Positions 51,601 through 61,189 of a stretch of 64,000 bases of DNA are shown here, piece by piece. This stretch comes from Myoxocephalus aenaeus. Lineage: Eukaryota > Chordata > Actinopteri > Perciformes > Cottidae. Every line of letters begins with the position of its first letter. The stretch's first letter is position 1. The stretch spans positions 903,501 through 967,500 of the forward strand of contig JBAMJR010000194.1 of the NCBI GenBank assembly GCA_038501785.1, read 5' to 3'. A model generated the notes under the pieces. It was given only the letters and a program-made list of their open reading frames with translations, had not been told where the DNA came from and made no database searches. The position numbers were made by a program, and so were the translations under genes.

Positions 51601-52149
51601 CTAAATTAATACTGAGCTGTACATATCTTTCATCCCAGCTATTTTTATTATTGTATGTATGTGTATGTATATATCTCATTCCTGTTTTTATATTTTATTT
51701 TTTGTCTGTAAATTGCTGCTACTCTGACACCAAATTTCCCCTTGAGGATTAATAAAGTATATATTAATTCATTCATGTTAAGAGAACATTAAAAAGGTGT
51801 TGACAGGTGTTGCCGTAGGCTCCGCCCACAGTGCCGGTGTACTGTGACGTCTCGTCGCTCCCTGACCCTGGGCCAGCTGTGCACGCGCATCTCCTGCAGT
51901 CAACTCGAGCGCCCAAAAGGTCTCGGCCGTGCAGCTCCAATTACGTGACATGACACACGTTGACGGCAGCTTGCGACAGGAAAGCACGCTGCTGCTAGCT
52001 AGCACGTTAGCAGTCTATAGTTAGCATCCCGCTGACAGTCAGACCGGGTGAAAGACCCGGTAAAGCGATATTCTCACCGGCCATGTTGTCTTTATTTCAT
52101 ACTCACCGATGTCTCCAAAGAAATACGGACGAGCGTTTTCAATGTCCAT
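48643..52149 (-). CDS. asb13: Ankyrin repeat and SOCS box protein 13, six coding exons, frameshift in exon 3
   Basis: Substrate-recognition subunit of a cytoplasmic Cullin5-ElonginB/C ubiquitin ligase: ankyrin repeats bind the target and the C-terminal SOCS box binds Elongin B/C and Cul5 (family knowledge). Coding exons on the minus strand are 52149-52107, 51044-50857, 50179-50022, 49938-49804, 49108-48917 and 48770-48643; every intron is GT-AG. Phases join consistently except at exon 3, which is 158 nt where 157 would keep the frame. Ignoring that base the product is 280 aa; human ASB13, as I recall it, is 278. About six ankyrin repeats show TPLHEA/TPLHAA-type cores, and the C-terminus ends in a Cul5-box-like LDIPKLIIDYLCYQ. 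The start ATG gives MDIENARPYFFGDIG, resembling the ASB13 N-terminus. The BC-box cysteine is serine (codon 48742-48744). As printed, translation would stop at a TGA at 49931-49929 after about 132 residues. I cannot tell a sequencing error from a true lesion; the rest of the gene is well preserved. Whether this is asb13a or asb13b is not determined. Confidence 0.93.
50122..50134 (-). other. asb13: Apparent one-base insertion in asb13 exon 3
   Basis: Upstream of this segment exon 3 reads VDARNVDGSTPLCDAC in the frame set by exons 1-2. Downstream the ASB-like frame (GSPECVRLLL, then ASPLHEACMG) is offset by one base. Seven bases lie between the TGT cysteine codon and the GGC glycine codon where a multiple of three is needed. 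The stretch is GC-rich (gccggcccg), a context prone to sequencing indels. Confidence 0.85.
50393..50802. mobile_element. 410-bp hAT-like non-autonomous element in asb13 intron 2
   Basis: Begins CAGGGTTCATAC and ends GTAAGAACCCTG, giving CAGGGTTC terminal inverted repeats. Subterminal copies of TTTCCATGAC occur at both ends in inverted orientation. No coding capacity. The 8-bp flanks (cacataaa and catcttgg) do not match, so the target duplication is lost or the edges are slightly misplaced. Its first 75 or so bases recur at 56208-56285. Confidence 0.65.
51240..51770 (+). mobile_element. Non-LTR retrotransposon 3' end (Rex1/L2-like LINE) in asb13 intron 1
   Basis: The first part reads as the C-terminal end of a LINE ORF2: KLLSILDNPDHPLHH, then after a frame change FLTLRCHKDRYRRTFLPTA in another frame. 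A 3' UTR follows, ending in the LINE-type tail AATTTCCCCTTGAGG then attaataaagtatat. It is 5'-truncated, frameshifted and therefore dead. It lies in sense on + and so antisense to asb13. Confidence 0.7.
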
Positions 52150-52290
52150 CCCGTTTGTGTTTTCCTCCCGGCGACATGAACAACGAGATGTTTGTAAACA
52201 GCCGCGTCTCGATGTGTTTACGTGCGGCGACAGTCACGTGACAGAGCCGGAACTCGAAAGGTATGCTGGGACTAGGAGTTTTTACACCAA
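52150..52290 (-). promoter_or_regulatory. Probable asb13 proximal promoter
   Basis: The DNA just upstream of the asb13 ATG is GC-rich and contains a palindromic E-box, GTCACGTGAC (about 52232-52241), of the USF/TFE type. On the minus strand there is also an AACTCCTAGTCCCAGCATAC motif (52280-52261) resembling the ZNF143/THAP11 element (consensus about ACTACAATTCCCAGAATGC). No TATA box is evident, as is usual for a housekeeping gene. Assigned by position and motifs only. Confidence 0.45.
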
Positions 52291-53144
52291 GTTGACTATT
52301 TTTAGGATCTTTACAGAAACAACACATTTATTCAAAGTCAGAATAAATAATGCAACACAATACACAGTATGACATCAATCCTGAGTCACATGACATGCAA
52401 GAAATATGGTGGATATCTAATATTAAGCAGATTTTGTCTGCCCAAGCAGAAGTCCTGCTCCTGTGGGAGTTTACCAAACATATCCAGTAAAACCAGAGCC
52501 CGCATGTTGTGCCCTTGATCTGAGGAGAAGCAAGGCAGTGGATTAGTCATATATTATAGCTATAAGATTACATAACTGTCAGTTGAATCTTACCCAGTCG
52601 TCATGGCCATCTTTCTGTCTCCCTGGACTCTGGATCTGCCATCTCATTTAAAACGCATATGACAAAACATTAATATAACAGACAAACCTGAGTCAGTGAC
52701 CAGTCTGCAAGCTATTTATTTCTTCAACTGGACGATAGCAGCCTCATTTGTAGCAAAATCGAGCATCACACCAGTTAAAGTAAGCGCTGCAAACTACACC
52801 TAACCTCCCACACAAGATGCGTTTAATCAGCAACATTTAGTGTGCAACAAAGGGTCAGAATGCACTATACCTTGCAGACGATAGATAGATCGATAGATAG
52901 ATAGATGTGTTTTGTATGGTTGTCATGCAGCTTATAGTGCAGGAAAATGCAAGCATACTTGCCACGTGGGGAGGCCAAATACAGTGGACTGGATGTAATG
53001 CTTCCAGTCACTAGGGTGGTCCTGCAGCATTTTTTTCGAAGCTCTCCATGCGTTATCGAAATACATTTAGTAAAAAAGTAAAATGTTTACCCGTTTGAGG
53101 GTGGTAGGGAGCACAGAGGCTTCTGGCAATGCCAAGTGTGTCAC

Positions 53145-53225
53145 AGAAGATGTGTAAGAAGATGCATGTAGAAGATGCGTAAGATGTGTAAGAAGATGTA
53201 CGTAGAAGATGCATAAAGAGGATCA
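53145..53225 (+). repeat. AGAAGATG-type short tandem repeat
   Basis: Repeats of GTAGAAGATGC and GTAAGAAGATG over about 80 bp. A (GATA)n run lies at 52878-52906. Confidence 0.75.
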
Positions 53226-53283
53226 TTTATTTGAATACCATGGTGATGTGACCAAAAAGACAGTAATACCACGTTGTACTTAC

Positions 53284-53650
53284 TTTGTTGGGAAATTCTT
53301 TGCCACGCTCGGTCAGGATTCTTTTAGGGGCTCCATACTAAAATAATCCATGATGCACACTCACTGAAACCTCTTCAGCCCTTTGTTCTGAGAGGGAATA
53401 CGTCCAGCCACTTTGTGAAATAGTCCACCATCACACAGATGTACAGGTAGCCATTAGTGGTGCAGTGCAGCTTGCCCACTGGGTCCATACCAACCAACTC
53501 ACCTGAATGCAAACCAAAGCTAAACACCAACAAGACTTCCATACATGTTACATTGAATGTAACATGTATGAGTTTCTCCTTGATAGAGGTCCTCTTCTTC
53601 TGGCAGGCATCACATTGGGCAATCTGATGAAGTGAAACAATTGAGAACAC
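53284..53650 (-). pseudogene. Broken retroelement integrase core fragment (Ty3/gypsy or GIN-like)
   Basis: Minus-strand frame 53650-53375 contains a zinc-binding CDACQ motif followed by the start of an integrase catalytic core (YICVMVDYFTKWLDVFPL, with the first catalytic Asp in MVDYFTKW). The frame ends at a TGA at 53375; core homology resumes in another frame and meets an in-frame TAG before a YGAPKRIL block. There the usual second catalytic Asp appears as Glu (TERGKEF). With a frameshift, a stop and an altered catalytic residue it is non-functional. No gag, RT or LTR is attached. A 15-bp hairpin at 53540-53570 lies inside it. Confidence 0.7.
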
Positions 53651-54644
53651 TCTGATATTGAATCAGGGTACCCCCAGGATTTTTCATCTCAAATTTAAGA
53701 CTTTTTAAGACCTTTTCAAGACCACTTTAAATGAAATTTAAGACCAACATCGCACCTTTCCTGATATGTGTATGAATGAAAAAAAATAGGAAATCAATCA
53801 ATCAAATAACTTTAATCATAAGACAGAACCATTTAAAACAATAACTGTGAGGGGTGTACGTTTTGGTCTACGTGTCTTATTTTATTGTATTGTTATATAA
53901 TAATGAACAATATTTTCTTATCATATATTATTATATATAAAATGTTATCTTATTTGGCATTTGTTGGACTGCTTGTGTTACCAAACAATGGGATCTTGAT
54001 AGGCTTAATTTAGTAAGTAAAGTATTGTTTTTGTGTCATGATGAATATATTCAACTCGATTCTGGGGCGTCATTCTGAGACTTCGCTGAGTCGGCAACCG
54101 GACCCTGGCGACGTGTTTTCTGTAGCCGGCTTCAGGCCAGTGCTGGCCCCAGGTCAGTTTCAATCAGTGGTGTATAAAGTACCCAAAAGCCGTACTTGAG
54201 TAAAAGTAAAGATACCTTACTGGAAAATTACTCCAGTAAAAGTAAAAGTCACCTAATAAAATACTACTTGAGTAAAAGTCTTAAAGTATCTAATATTTTC
54301 TGTACTTAAGTATCAAAAGTATTTTTCTGATATAAAATGTACTTAAGTATTGAAAGTAAAAGTACAAGTACATGCTTTTAATAAAAAAGCAAAGGGTCAG
54401 AATTTTGAGAATTATTAAGTTTATTCTTTTAAGTGCTGTGGCCACCATGACCAAGGACAAGGAGTTGTGTTGAAAATAACTGGGTTGGCTGGGATCCATC
54501 CATATATATTATGTTCAACATAATATATTGTACCTAAGTATACTCTTGCATCTACTATGAACTTATCATCATAATTCTCCAAAAAGCAATATGACACTAT
54601 GAAGGAGTTGTAACAGTGTGGTTATAAGTATGCTCATTTCGCCC

Positions 54645-54721
54645 GGTACCGGGCTGTGGGTCCCTCGGTACCGGGTCGTGGGTCCCTTGGTACCGGGCTG
54701 TGGGTCCCTTGGTACCGGGCC
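54645..54721 (+). repeat. 22-bp GC-rich tandem repeat, about 3.5 copies
   Basis: Units begin GGTACCGGGCTGTGGGTCCC at 54645, 54667, 54689 and 54711. It sits inside the AT-rich nested hAT and differs sharply in composition. Confidence 0.9.
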
Positions 54722-55012
54722 GCACAGAAAGAATGAATGAAAAATTAAAATAAAATTTAAAATAATAAAGGCCGGAACGATGTTTTATTGTGAAAAAAGA
54801 CCGCATACATCCGTCTGTGGTAACCTCAGACGGAACCTCATGACACATGTCAAGATGTTACGTTACTCTAAAAATTTAATTTAAAAGTCTGTTTAACTTT
54901 GCCGGTGTTCTGGATTAAAACCAAGGCAGAGTATCCTGAGATCACCAAAAAAGCAGGAGAACCTGCTTCCATTCCAACATCCTGTCTTTGTGCAGCGGGT
55001 TATAAGTTAAGC

Positions 55013-55099
55013 AGTAGACTGGACTAAAGGTTTAGTTAGCAGTAGAGTCAGTAGACTGGACTAAAGGTTTAGTTAGCAGTAGAGTCAGTAGACTGGACA
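55013..55099 (+). repeat. 37-bp tandem repeat, about 2.4 copies
   Basis: The word AGACTGGACTAAAGGTTTAG recurs at 55016 and 55053, and its start again at 55090; the spacing is 37 bp throughout. Confidence 0.9.
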
Positions 55100-56207
55100 T
55101 AACGAACACACGTCAGGTGTCGTTGTCTCCCGTCTTTCCGAGGTCGGACCCGGTCTGTGAAAATATTGTCTTCACGTAACCGGTCTGTGGCGCATAAAGG
55201 TTTGGGAGCGCTGGACGAGAGAATGTAGAGGGCTAATGCAGAATATTGTGATTCGCAAAACCTGCTTGGTGGAGTCTGTGTTCTGTGTTTTTTTTTCTTC
55301 TAAAGATAGATGTGATTTTGTAGCGAGTAACGAAGGTTTCAGGGGAAATGTATCGGAGTAAAAGTACCAGTTTTCTTTGCAAAATGTAGTGAAGTAAAAG
55401 TAAAAGTAAACAGAAATATAAATAGTAAAGTAGAGTACAGATATCCCAAAAAACTACTTAAGTACAGTAACGAAGTATTTCTACTTCGTTACTATACACC
55501 ACTGGTTTCAATTACGGCCGAGTGACGGCAGTGACGGCCGCCGGAATCGGGCCAGTGTATTCGGTCCGATTCTGGGGCGTCATTCATGCCGAGTCTCAGC
55601 AGAATCGGCAACGGGACCCGGGCCGGACATGTTTCTTCCGGCGTGTCTAGCTTAAGCCGGATCCGGACAAGGTCATTTTGGCTACCTGGGGAAGAACCCT
55701 TTAATTTACAGAGAAGAAACATCTTTAGCTGGAGGACTGTGGACTCTGTAACACTACTGGCAAGTGCATCTGACCCTGCTGGTGAGACGCGCGATGGAAA
55801 CGGGAAAGCAGGTTCGCATAGCTCGATGCAAACCTGCGAGCGCGCTAGTTAGCTCGCGCTTGGGGAGGGGGGTGGCGCGCGATCAGTGCGTGATCAGCTG
55901 TTAAACTCTACAGCGTCTCAGCAGTTCAGAGCCATATACAGGTTGCCTGATATTTTGGATGCGACGTTTGGGTGTACTAAGATTCGTTGTAACAACGAAC
56001 AATAAACAAATGTTGTGGCGCCGTGTCAAATAAGGAAGGGGGTAAAAATTAAGACTTGATGAACGAAATTTAAGACCTGTTGACAAAATGTAATACCTTT
56101 TTAAGGCCTTAAATTATGAATACTAAATTTAAGACTTTTTCAAGTTTTTAAGACCTCGCGGGTACCCTGTGAATATGTAAAAAATGGAGCAATAAAACAC
56201 TCACCAA

Positions 56208-56285
56208 CAGGGTTCTTACACATTCTGAACAATGGGTTTCCATGACTTTAAATCAAATGTCCATGACCAAACATTTTGTGAGAGA
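56208..56285 (+). mobile_element. Truncated copy of the CAGGGTTC element end
   Basis: Closely matches the first bases of the 50393 element (CAGGGTTCTTACACATTCTG, then the TTTCCATGACTTTAAAtC and CCATGACCAAACATTTTG blocks). Similarity ends around 56285 and no matching right end was found nearby. Confidence 0.6.
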
Positions 56286-56897
56286 GCGTCTCCTGTGTGA
56301 CGGAGTTTCCCTGTGTGTGTGTGTGTATGTGTGTGTGTCTGGCATCAAATTCACTTTTATTCCTCTCCACTAAGAGCACGTAGTTGCTCTCTGTGTGTGT
56401 CCTCTCTTTGTATGATATAGCAGTTTGAGTGTGAAGCTCCACTGATTAGCTAATTTGAAACACCTGTGTCATGAGTGAGACTGAGTTTTTGCTTTGAAGA
56501 TGACCTCCATAGACTTTAATGCATTATTTTTTTTCATAAAAAGCTTAATATTTCAAGAACTTCAAAGGCAAGATGCCAAAATAATGATACTTTCTGAGAG
56601 ATAAGACTCTTGTGAACGCTCTTGTAACCTACAGACCCACAATGTGTCTCTAGTTGCGATTTTGAAATCAGGTACGATCGTCTGTGGGAGACATTTTTGC
56701 AGGGAGATTTAACATGGGAGGGAATGGAGGAAGGAGGGTGACTCTCTCTCACATATCGTCTGATTTAAACACGTCTGAATCTGTTTGATTCAAATCGACA
56801 CAAGTTTACGAAGTAAGACAATATTTCCAACGTTTTGATATATAAATTATGCCCAAAAAGTTAGTATTGTGGAGTAGATGGCAAAAAGCAAAAAAGA

Positions 56898-56974
56898 AAA
56901 TCGAGGAAATCTTGAAGTCTCTGCACTCAAGCTGTCACAGCTTGAGTGCAGAGACTTCAAGATTTCCTCGATTT
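56898..56974. repeat. Perfect 37-bp inverted repeat with 3-nt loop
   Basis: Arms 56898-56934 and 56938-56974 are exact reverse complements, loop TCA. It lies 40 bp outside the left target duplication of the intact hAT. No mature-miRNA-like bulges are seen; the perfect pairing is more like a snap-back duplication. Confidence 0.97.
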
Positions 56975-57022
56975 CACCCACTCTGAGCTGCGCAATACAC
57001 ACCCACGTTAAACGCAGAAAAG

Positions 57023-57200
57023 CAGAGGTGTGGACTCGAGTCACATGACTTGGACTCGAGTCAGACTCGAGTCATGAATTTGATGACTTTAGACTCGACT
57101 TGACAAAATGTAAAGAAACTTGCAACTCGACTTGGACTTAAACATCAATGACTCGTGACTTCACTTGGACTTGAGCCTTTTGACTTGATAAGACTTGCTC
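57023..57200 (+). repeat. hAT left terminal and subterminal repeats
   Basis: After the TIR, short motifs GACTCGAGTC, GACTTGGACT and related forms recur many times in both orientations. Arrays of this kind are known transposase-binding regions in hAT elements; binding here is inferred. Confidence 0.8.
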
Positions 57201-57296
57201 CTTTCCCCAAAACCCAAATATTAAAAAGTATGTTATTAGTTTATTTATTTTATTATATTAAGGAACGCTCTGTATCTTTCATTGTGTATGTGTGCA

Positions 57297-57299
<3 letters not shown>

Positions 57300-57365
<66 letters not shown>
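57300..57365 (+). repeat. (GT)n microsatellite inside the hAT element
   Basis: About 66 bp between the left end and transposase exon 1. Confidence 0.98.
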
Positions 57366-57368
<3 letters not shown>

Positions 57369-57443
57369 TGCTGTCGGCACAACATCCAATCAAATTAGAT
57401 CAATGAATTGCAACTGTCAAACAACACGCCAGTTAGGGAAAAA

Positions 57444-60244
57444 ATGATACCAAAGATAGTTTCGTTCGGGTATAAAAACTACGAGGTGGTCAACAAAAAA
57501 CGAAGTGCAGTCTGCAAAACATGCAGGTCGAAGATTTCAGACGGAGACGCAACAACTTCCAACTTCGTTCGACATTTGAAGTTGCACAAAGAACGGTAAG
57601 TTTTGAATGAAAGCTTACTTTTCTTTGTTGCGAGGCTGTAAATTCACTGTTAACGTTACATTGCACACACGGTAATCTATTGCGTCCACTGCGAGTTCAA
57701 TCCCTTATTCATACTTTTGTTAAGTGATTTTTTTAAAGCAGGGTTGTATGAGGTACTTATACATAACGTTAGTCAGTGTATCACACACAGTAGACGGCGA
57801 TCAGCAGCAACGCATATTTTAGGCGGCAGGTAGCAGCAGCAAGCTAACGCTAGCTTCTGTGTGTGTGTTTCGCCCCGGTAGAAGCAGCATGTATAAATAG
57901 AAAATAGCTTTTTCTCGGGAGCTAATGCTAGCTTGCTGCTAGTTTGTGTTTAAAGTTGCAGCACTTTGAAATGGTGGCTTGTGCACGTCCTGACGGCAAG
58001 GTAAAGCAATGAAAATATTCTTTACATGGCGTACACTTAAACTGACATTGATTTTATTAGGTTTGCCTCTTTTAGGTGGCTTAAATACGTTTACCTGCTG
58101 ACCCCTGTCTGCTTCTCTGTAATGGGTGTGCGTTGACCGCCATCTTCTGTGTGTAGTCCCTCATACAACCCAACTTCACAAATCCCGAAATAAGTTTTAC
58201 AATACATGACCAGTGCTGTAATCTGCTACAGCAGCAACTCTAACGTGATGTTTACCACACACACACACACACACACAATACAATTTATATTAACACAATG
58301 TTAAGATTGATATTAATAATATGAGTAATAAAGAGTAGTTTCAATACAATTCATTTGTGGCTATAAGGGATTTTCTGACATCCGTTTTATTATGCTTACC
58401 TCTTACAGATTTGAAGAATACCAGATGAACAAAAGCATCCCAAATGAACCACAGCAGCCCTCAGTTTCGCAATTCCTGGACAATCGTGTAGGGCATTACA
58501 GCATGAGCCATCCAAAGCAGAAAGCTATCACCAATGCAATAATGTCTGACTTGATTATTGATTGCAACTTGCCCCTGTCTATTGTGGAAAACAAGAGTTT
58601 TCGGCACTTTCTGACAGTGCTTGACAGCAAGTATAGCCCAGTATGTCGCAGAACACTGACATCAAAAACAGAGAACCTTGCTGAAGAGAAACGTTCAAAA
58701 TTAAAAACTCAATTGAGCAACACTGAACATGTTTCAGTCACTGTGGACATTTGGTCTGACCGAAAGATGAGGGGATTCCTTGGTGTCACTGTGCACTGGA
58801 TAGAGAAAGAGGCAGAGAGGATACAGCTAAAGTCCAATCTCTTGGCCTGTGAGCGCTTCAAAGGCTCACACACAGCTGAAAGAATCTGTGACCAATTTGA
58901 GGCAATATGTGATGAATACAACATTAAAGATAAACTGGACTACATTATTAGTGACAATGCTGCTAATATGCGAAAAGCATTCACTGTGTGCTTCCCTAGT
59001 GAACAAGAGGATGACGATGACGGAGATCATCTTGATGACCCTGAGCTCTGGTGTGACTTAACCCTGGAAGATCAGCAAACAGTAGATGTTGCTATGGTGA
59101 AGAAACAGCGCTTGCAGTGTTTTGCGCACACTCTTCAGCTGGTGGTGGGAGATGGTTTGAAAGAAACAAAAGTGGCATCTCCTTCTCTTTCAAAGTTATC
59201 AAAACTCAGCTCACTGCTGCACACAAGCACAACATTCAAAGATGTGTTTGATGCTGAATTTGGGGAACAGAAAGGCATCCCTGCTGCAGTCAACACAAGA
59301 TGGAACTCAACACTGAGGCAAGTGAAGGCAGTTCTCCAGTGCAATCATCTAAAGCTTGGTGCTGTTCTAGAAAAGGCTGGGCACAGGGAGTTGTCATTCA
59401 CAGCACGGGAGTGGAATCTGCTAAAGGAGTTGGTGGACATCTTGAAGCCATTTGGAGAAGCGACTGATTTGACACAGGGGGAGAAGGTCATCACAATCAA
59501 TGCTGTTGTTCCATCCATCTTGTCCCTCAACCACCACCTTGAGAAGATGAAGCCTCAAGTCTTGTTCCTGAGTGGCCTGGTCAGAAGTCTCCAGGCATCC
59601 CTGAACAAAAGATTTCTTGGAATCTTCATCAACATGAAAATGGCCAGGACACAAGATGGGATCACTGCCCCCTTTTCAGATCCAGTCTACCTCAAAGCAG
59701 CTGCCTTGGATCCAGCCTTTTCTCTGTTGTGGGTGGAGCCCCATGTCCTGGTCAGTCGTGACGCCAAGACAGAGGTGGTACAACGTGTTAAAGGTAAATG
59801 TTACTGAGTCGTGTACCTTTTTCCCACATAATCTAATATAATTGACTGCAACAATAATTAAGTATTTCAGTCTAACACACTGCATCACCAACACAAATGG
59901 TAATAAGGGCTCTTTTGTTTATGCTATTGTTTTTACATGTTTTGCCAGAATTGATCTTGCATGATGCTGCAGAGACTGAGCAACCTGTGCCTCTTGTTGC
60001 ACTACAGCTAAGTCACTACCTTGACATAGCCGAAGGACAGAACGCGCTTTTGTTCTGGGCATTGAACATGAAGACTCTTCCTTCACTGTTCCGAGTGGCC
60101 ATCAGAGTCCTGGCAGTGCCTGCCTCCAGTGCTCCAGTGGAGCGAGTTTTCAGCCATGGTGGAATCATACTACGTCCCCATCGTGCACAAATGACTGACA
60201 GACTTTTGGCCAATTTGGTCTTTTGCAAATGCAATGCAGCATAG
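57444..60244 (+). CDS. hAT transposase (BED zinc finger, RNase H-like core, hAT dimerisation domain), three exons, intact
   Basis: Cut-and-paste transposase acting in the nucleus on the element's own ends. Exons are 57444-57595, 58409-59793 and 59949-60244, joined at ..CG|gtaag...ttacag|A (Arg) and ..G|gtaaat...tgccag|AA (Glu). The spliced product is 610 aa with no internal stop. Residues C24, C27, H44 and H48 form a BED-type zinc finger. The predicted catalytic triad is D164 (VTVDIWSD), D233 (IISDNAANMR) and E577 (SSAPVERVFSHGG). A CFAHTLQLVV motif and NTRWNST are the conserved hAT insertion-domain blocks. The C-terminus (residues 570 or so to 605) is the hAT dimerisation domain. The first in-frame ATG is at 57444; an in-frame TAG lies upstream at 57396-57398, and an extra 5' exon cannot be excluded. 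Length is typical for Ac/ZBED-like hATs. Activity is inferred from integrity only. Confidence 0.93.
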
Positions 60245-60654
60245 GGCCCTGACATATAAAAAGCACAACCCTGTTCATTGTTATGTTCATGTATTTGTTA
60301 CGTTTCTCACATGTACACACACACACAGACAATATGAGGTGAGATAAATTAGATGAGATAAATACAGGACAGAAACTGCTGTGGAACTAGTTAAAATGCA
60401 AAATACAATGTTAGCACTTTTGTACAAATAATTACAGTTGCACTTGTTTTTTCAAATGTGTTCATTCTGTAAAGGAGTGGTTTAAAATGAAGAATATTCT
60501 TTCAAAATATGAGTTAAATGTTAAAAATGACTGGTTAATAGTGCAATGTCAGCACAATTCAATTGCACTTATACAAGTTATACTTGTACTTATAATAAAT
60601 AAATACAGATGTTAAAAGCATACATGATCTGTGTAAATATATTATTACTCTGTG

Positions 60655-60842
60655 ATCAAAAGGACTCGAAAGGACTCGAAACTCAAACTGCAGGACTTGG
60701 ACTTGACTTGAGACTTGTCAGTCTTGACTTTGGACTTGACTCGGGACTTGCCTGTCTTGACTTGGGACTTGACTCGGGACTTGAGGGCAAAGACTTGAGA
60801 CTTACTTGGGACTTGCAAAAAAATGACTTGGTCCCACCTCTG
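60655..60842 (-). repeat. hAT right terminal and subterminal repeats
   Basis: More than ten copies of GGACTTG/GACTTGA/GACTCGGGACTTG-type words lead into the right TIR (..CCCACCTCTG). It mirrors the left end in composition but is longer and more regular. Confidence 0.8.
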
Positions 60843-61189
60843 CAGAAAAGGTTGGAAAAAAACATAAAACAAAAACGCTGACAGTTAAAAAACTATTAAA
60901 GATATCAAAAATTATAGAATAATAGCTGAAGGTTTTGTCAACATTTTAAAAGTTTAAATGGTGTCTTTAGCTGAACGTATGCAGAACCTGTAAGCTCGTG
61001 AAGTTGAAGAGGATTTGAAGATTTTCCCCATCCGCTGCCATTCATTTTAATTTTCATAAAAAGCTAATTAATAATTCTAAATAATAATTAATTAATAATT
61101 CAAAAATTTGAATAGTTACAAATATGAAGAGATATACCGCGCGTCTCCTTAAGTAGCTGAATATTTTAATATTTGAACGGTTTCTGTAC

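Larger units (their letters stand above)
54165..55504. mobile_element. Nested 1.34-kb non-autonomous hAT (CAGTGGTGTATA ends)
   Basis: Left end CAGTGGTGTATAAAGTAC, right end ..CTATACACCACTG. Flanked by a perfect 8-bp duplication GTTTCAAT (54157-54164 and 55505-55512). Subterminal regions are packed with AAGTA/GTAAAAGTA words. The interior holds two tandem arrays (54645-54721, 55013-55099) and no transposase. The insertion splits the CAGGGTACCC element, so it is the younger of the two. Confidence 0.88.
53664..56169. mobile_element. 2.5-kb TIR element with CAGGGTACCC ends, host to a nested hAT
   Basis: Starts CAGGGTACCCCCAGG and ends CGCGGGTACCCTG, inverted copies of each other with subterminal TTTAAGACTTTTT blocks at both ends. 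TGAAT lies directly outside both ends (53659-53663, 56170-56174). hAT elements usually make 8 bp, so either the duplication has decayed or the superfamily differs. The element is split by a nested insertion at 54165-55504 and would be about 1.16 kb without it. No transposase is recognisable. A segment beginning gattctggggcgtcatt occurs at about 54058 and again at 55568. Confidence 0.7.
57023..60842 (+). mobile_element. Complete 3.82-kb hAT DNA transposon with intact transposase
   Basis: Left end CAGAGGTGTGGACTCGAGTC; right end ...GGTCCCACCTCTG, whose reverse complement CAGAGGTGGGACC matches it as a terminal inverted repeat. It is flanked by a perfect 8-bp duplication, CAGAAAAG, at 57015-57022 and 60843-60850; 8 bp is the hAT hallmark. 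Both ends carry dense subterminal repeats of GACTTG/GGACTC/CGAGTC type. Inside are a (TG)n run at 57300-57365 and a three-exon transposase reading left to right. Perfect duplication plus an open gene suggest a fairly recent insertion. Confidence 0.95.

Noticed and set aside
57408..57443. Upstream start for the hAT transposase at 57408
   Set aside because: That codon is TTG; the first in-frame ATG is 57444, and a TAG lies in frame upstream at 57396.
58392..58408. ATG at 58392 as a separate transposase start
   Set aside because: It lies inside the intron just before the acceptor; splicing from exon 1 restores the BED finger in frame.
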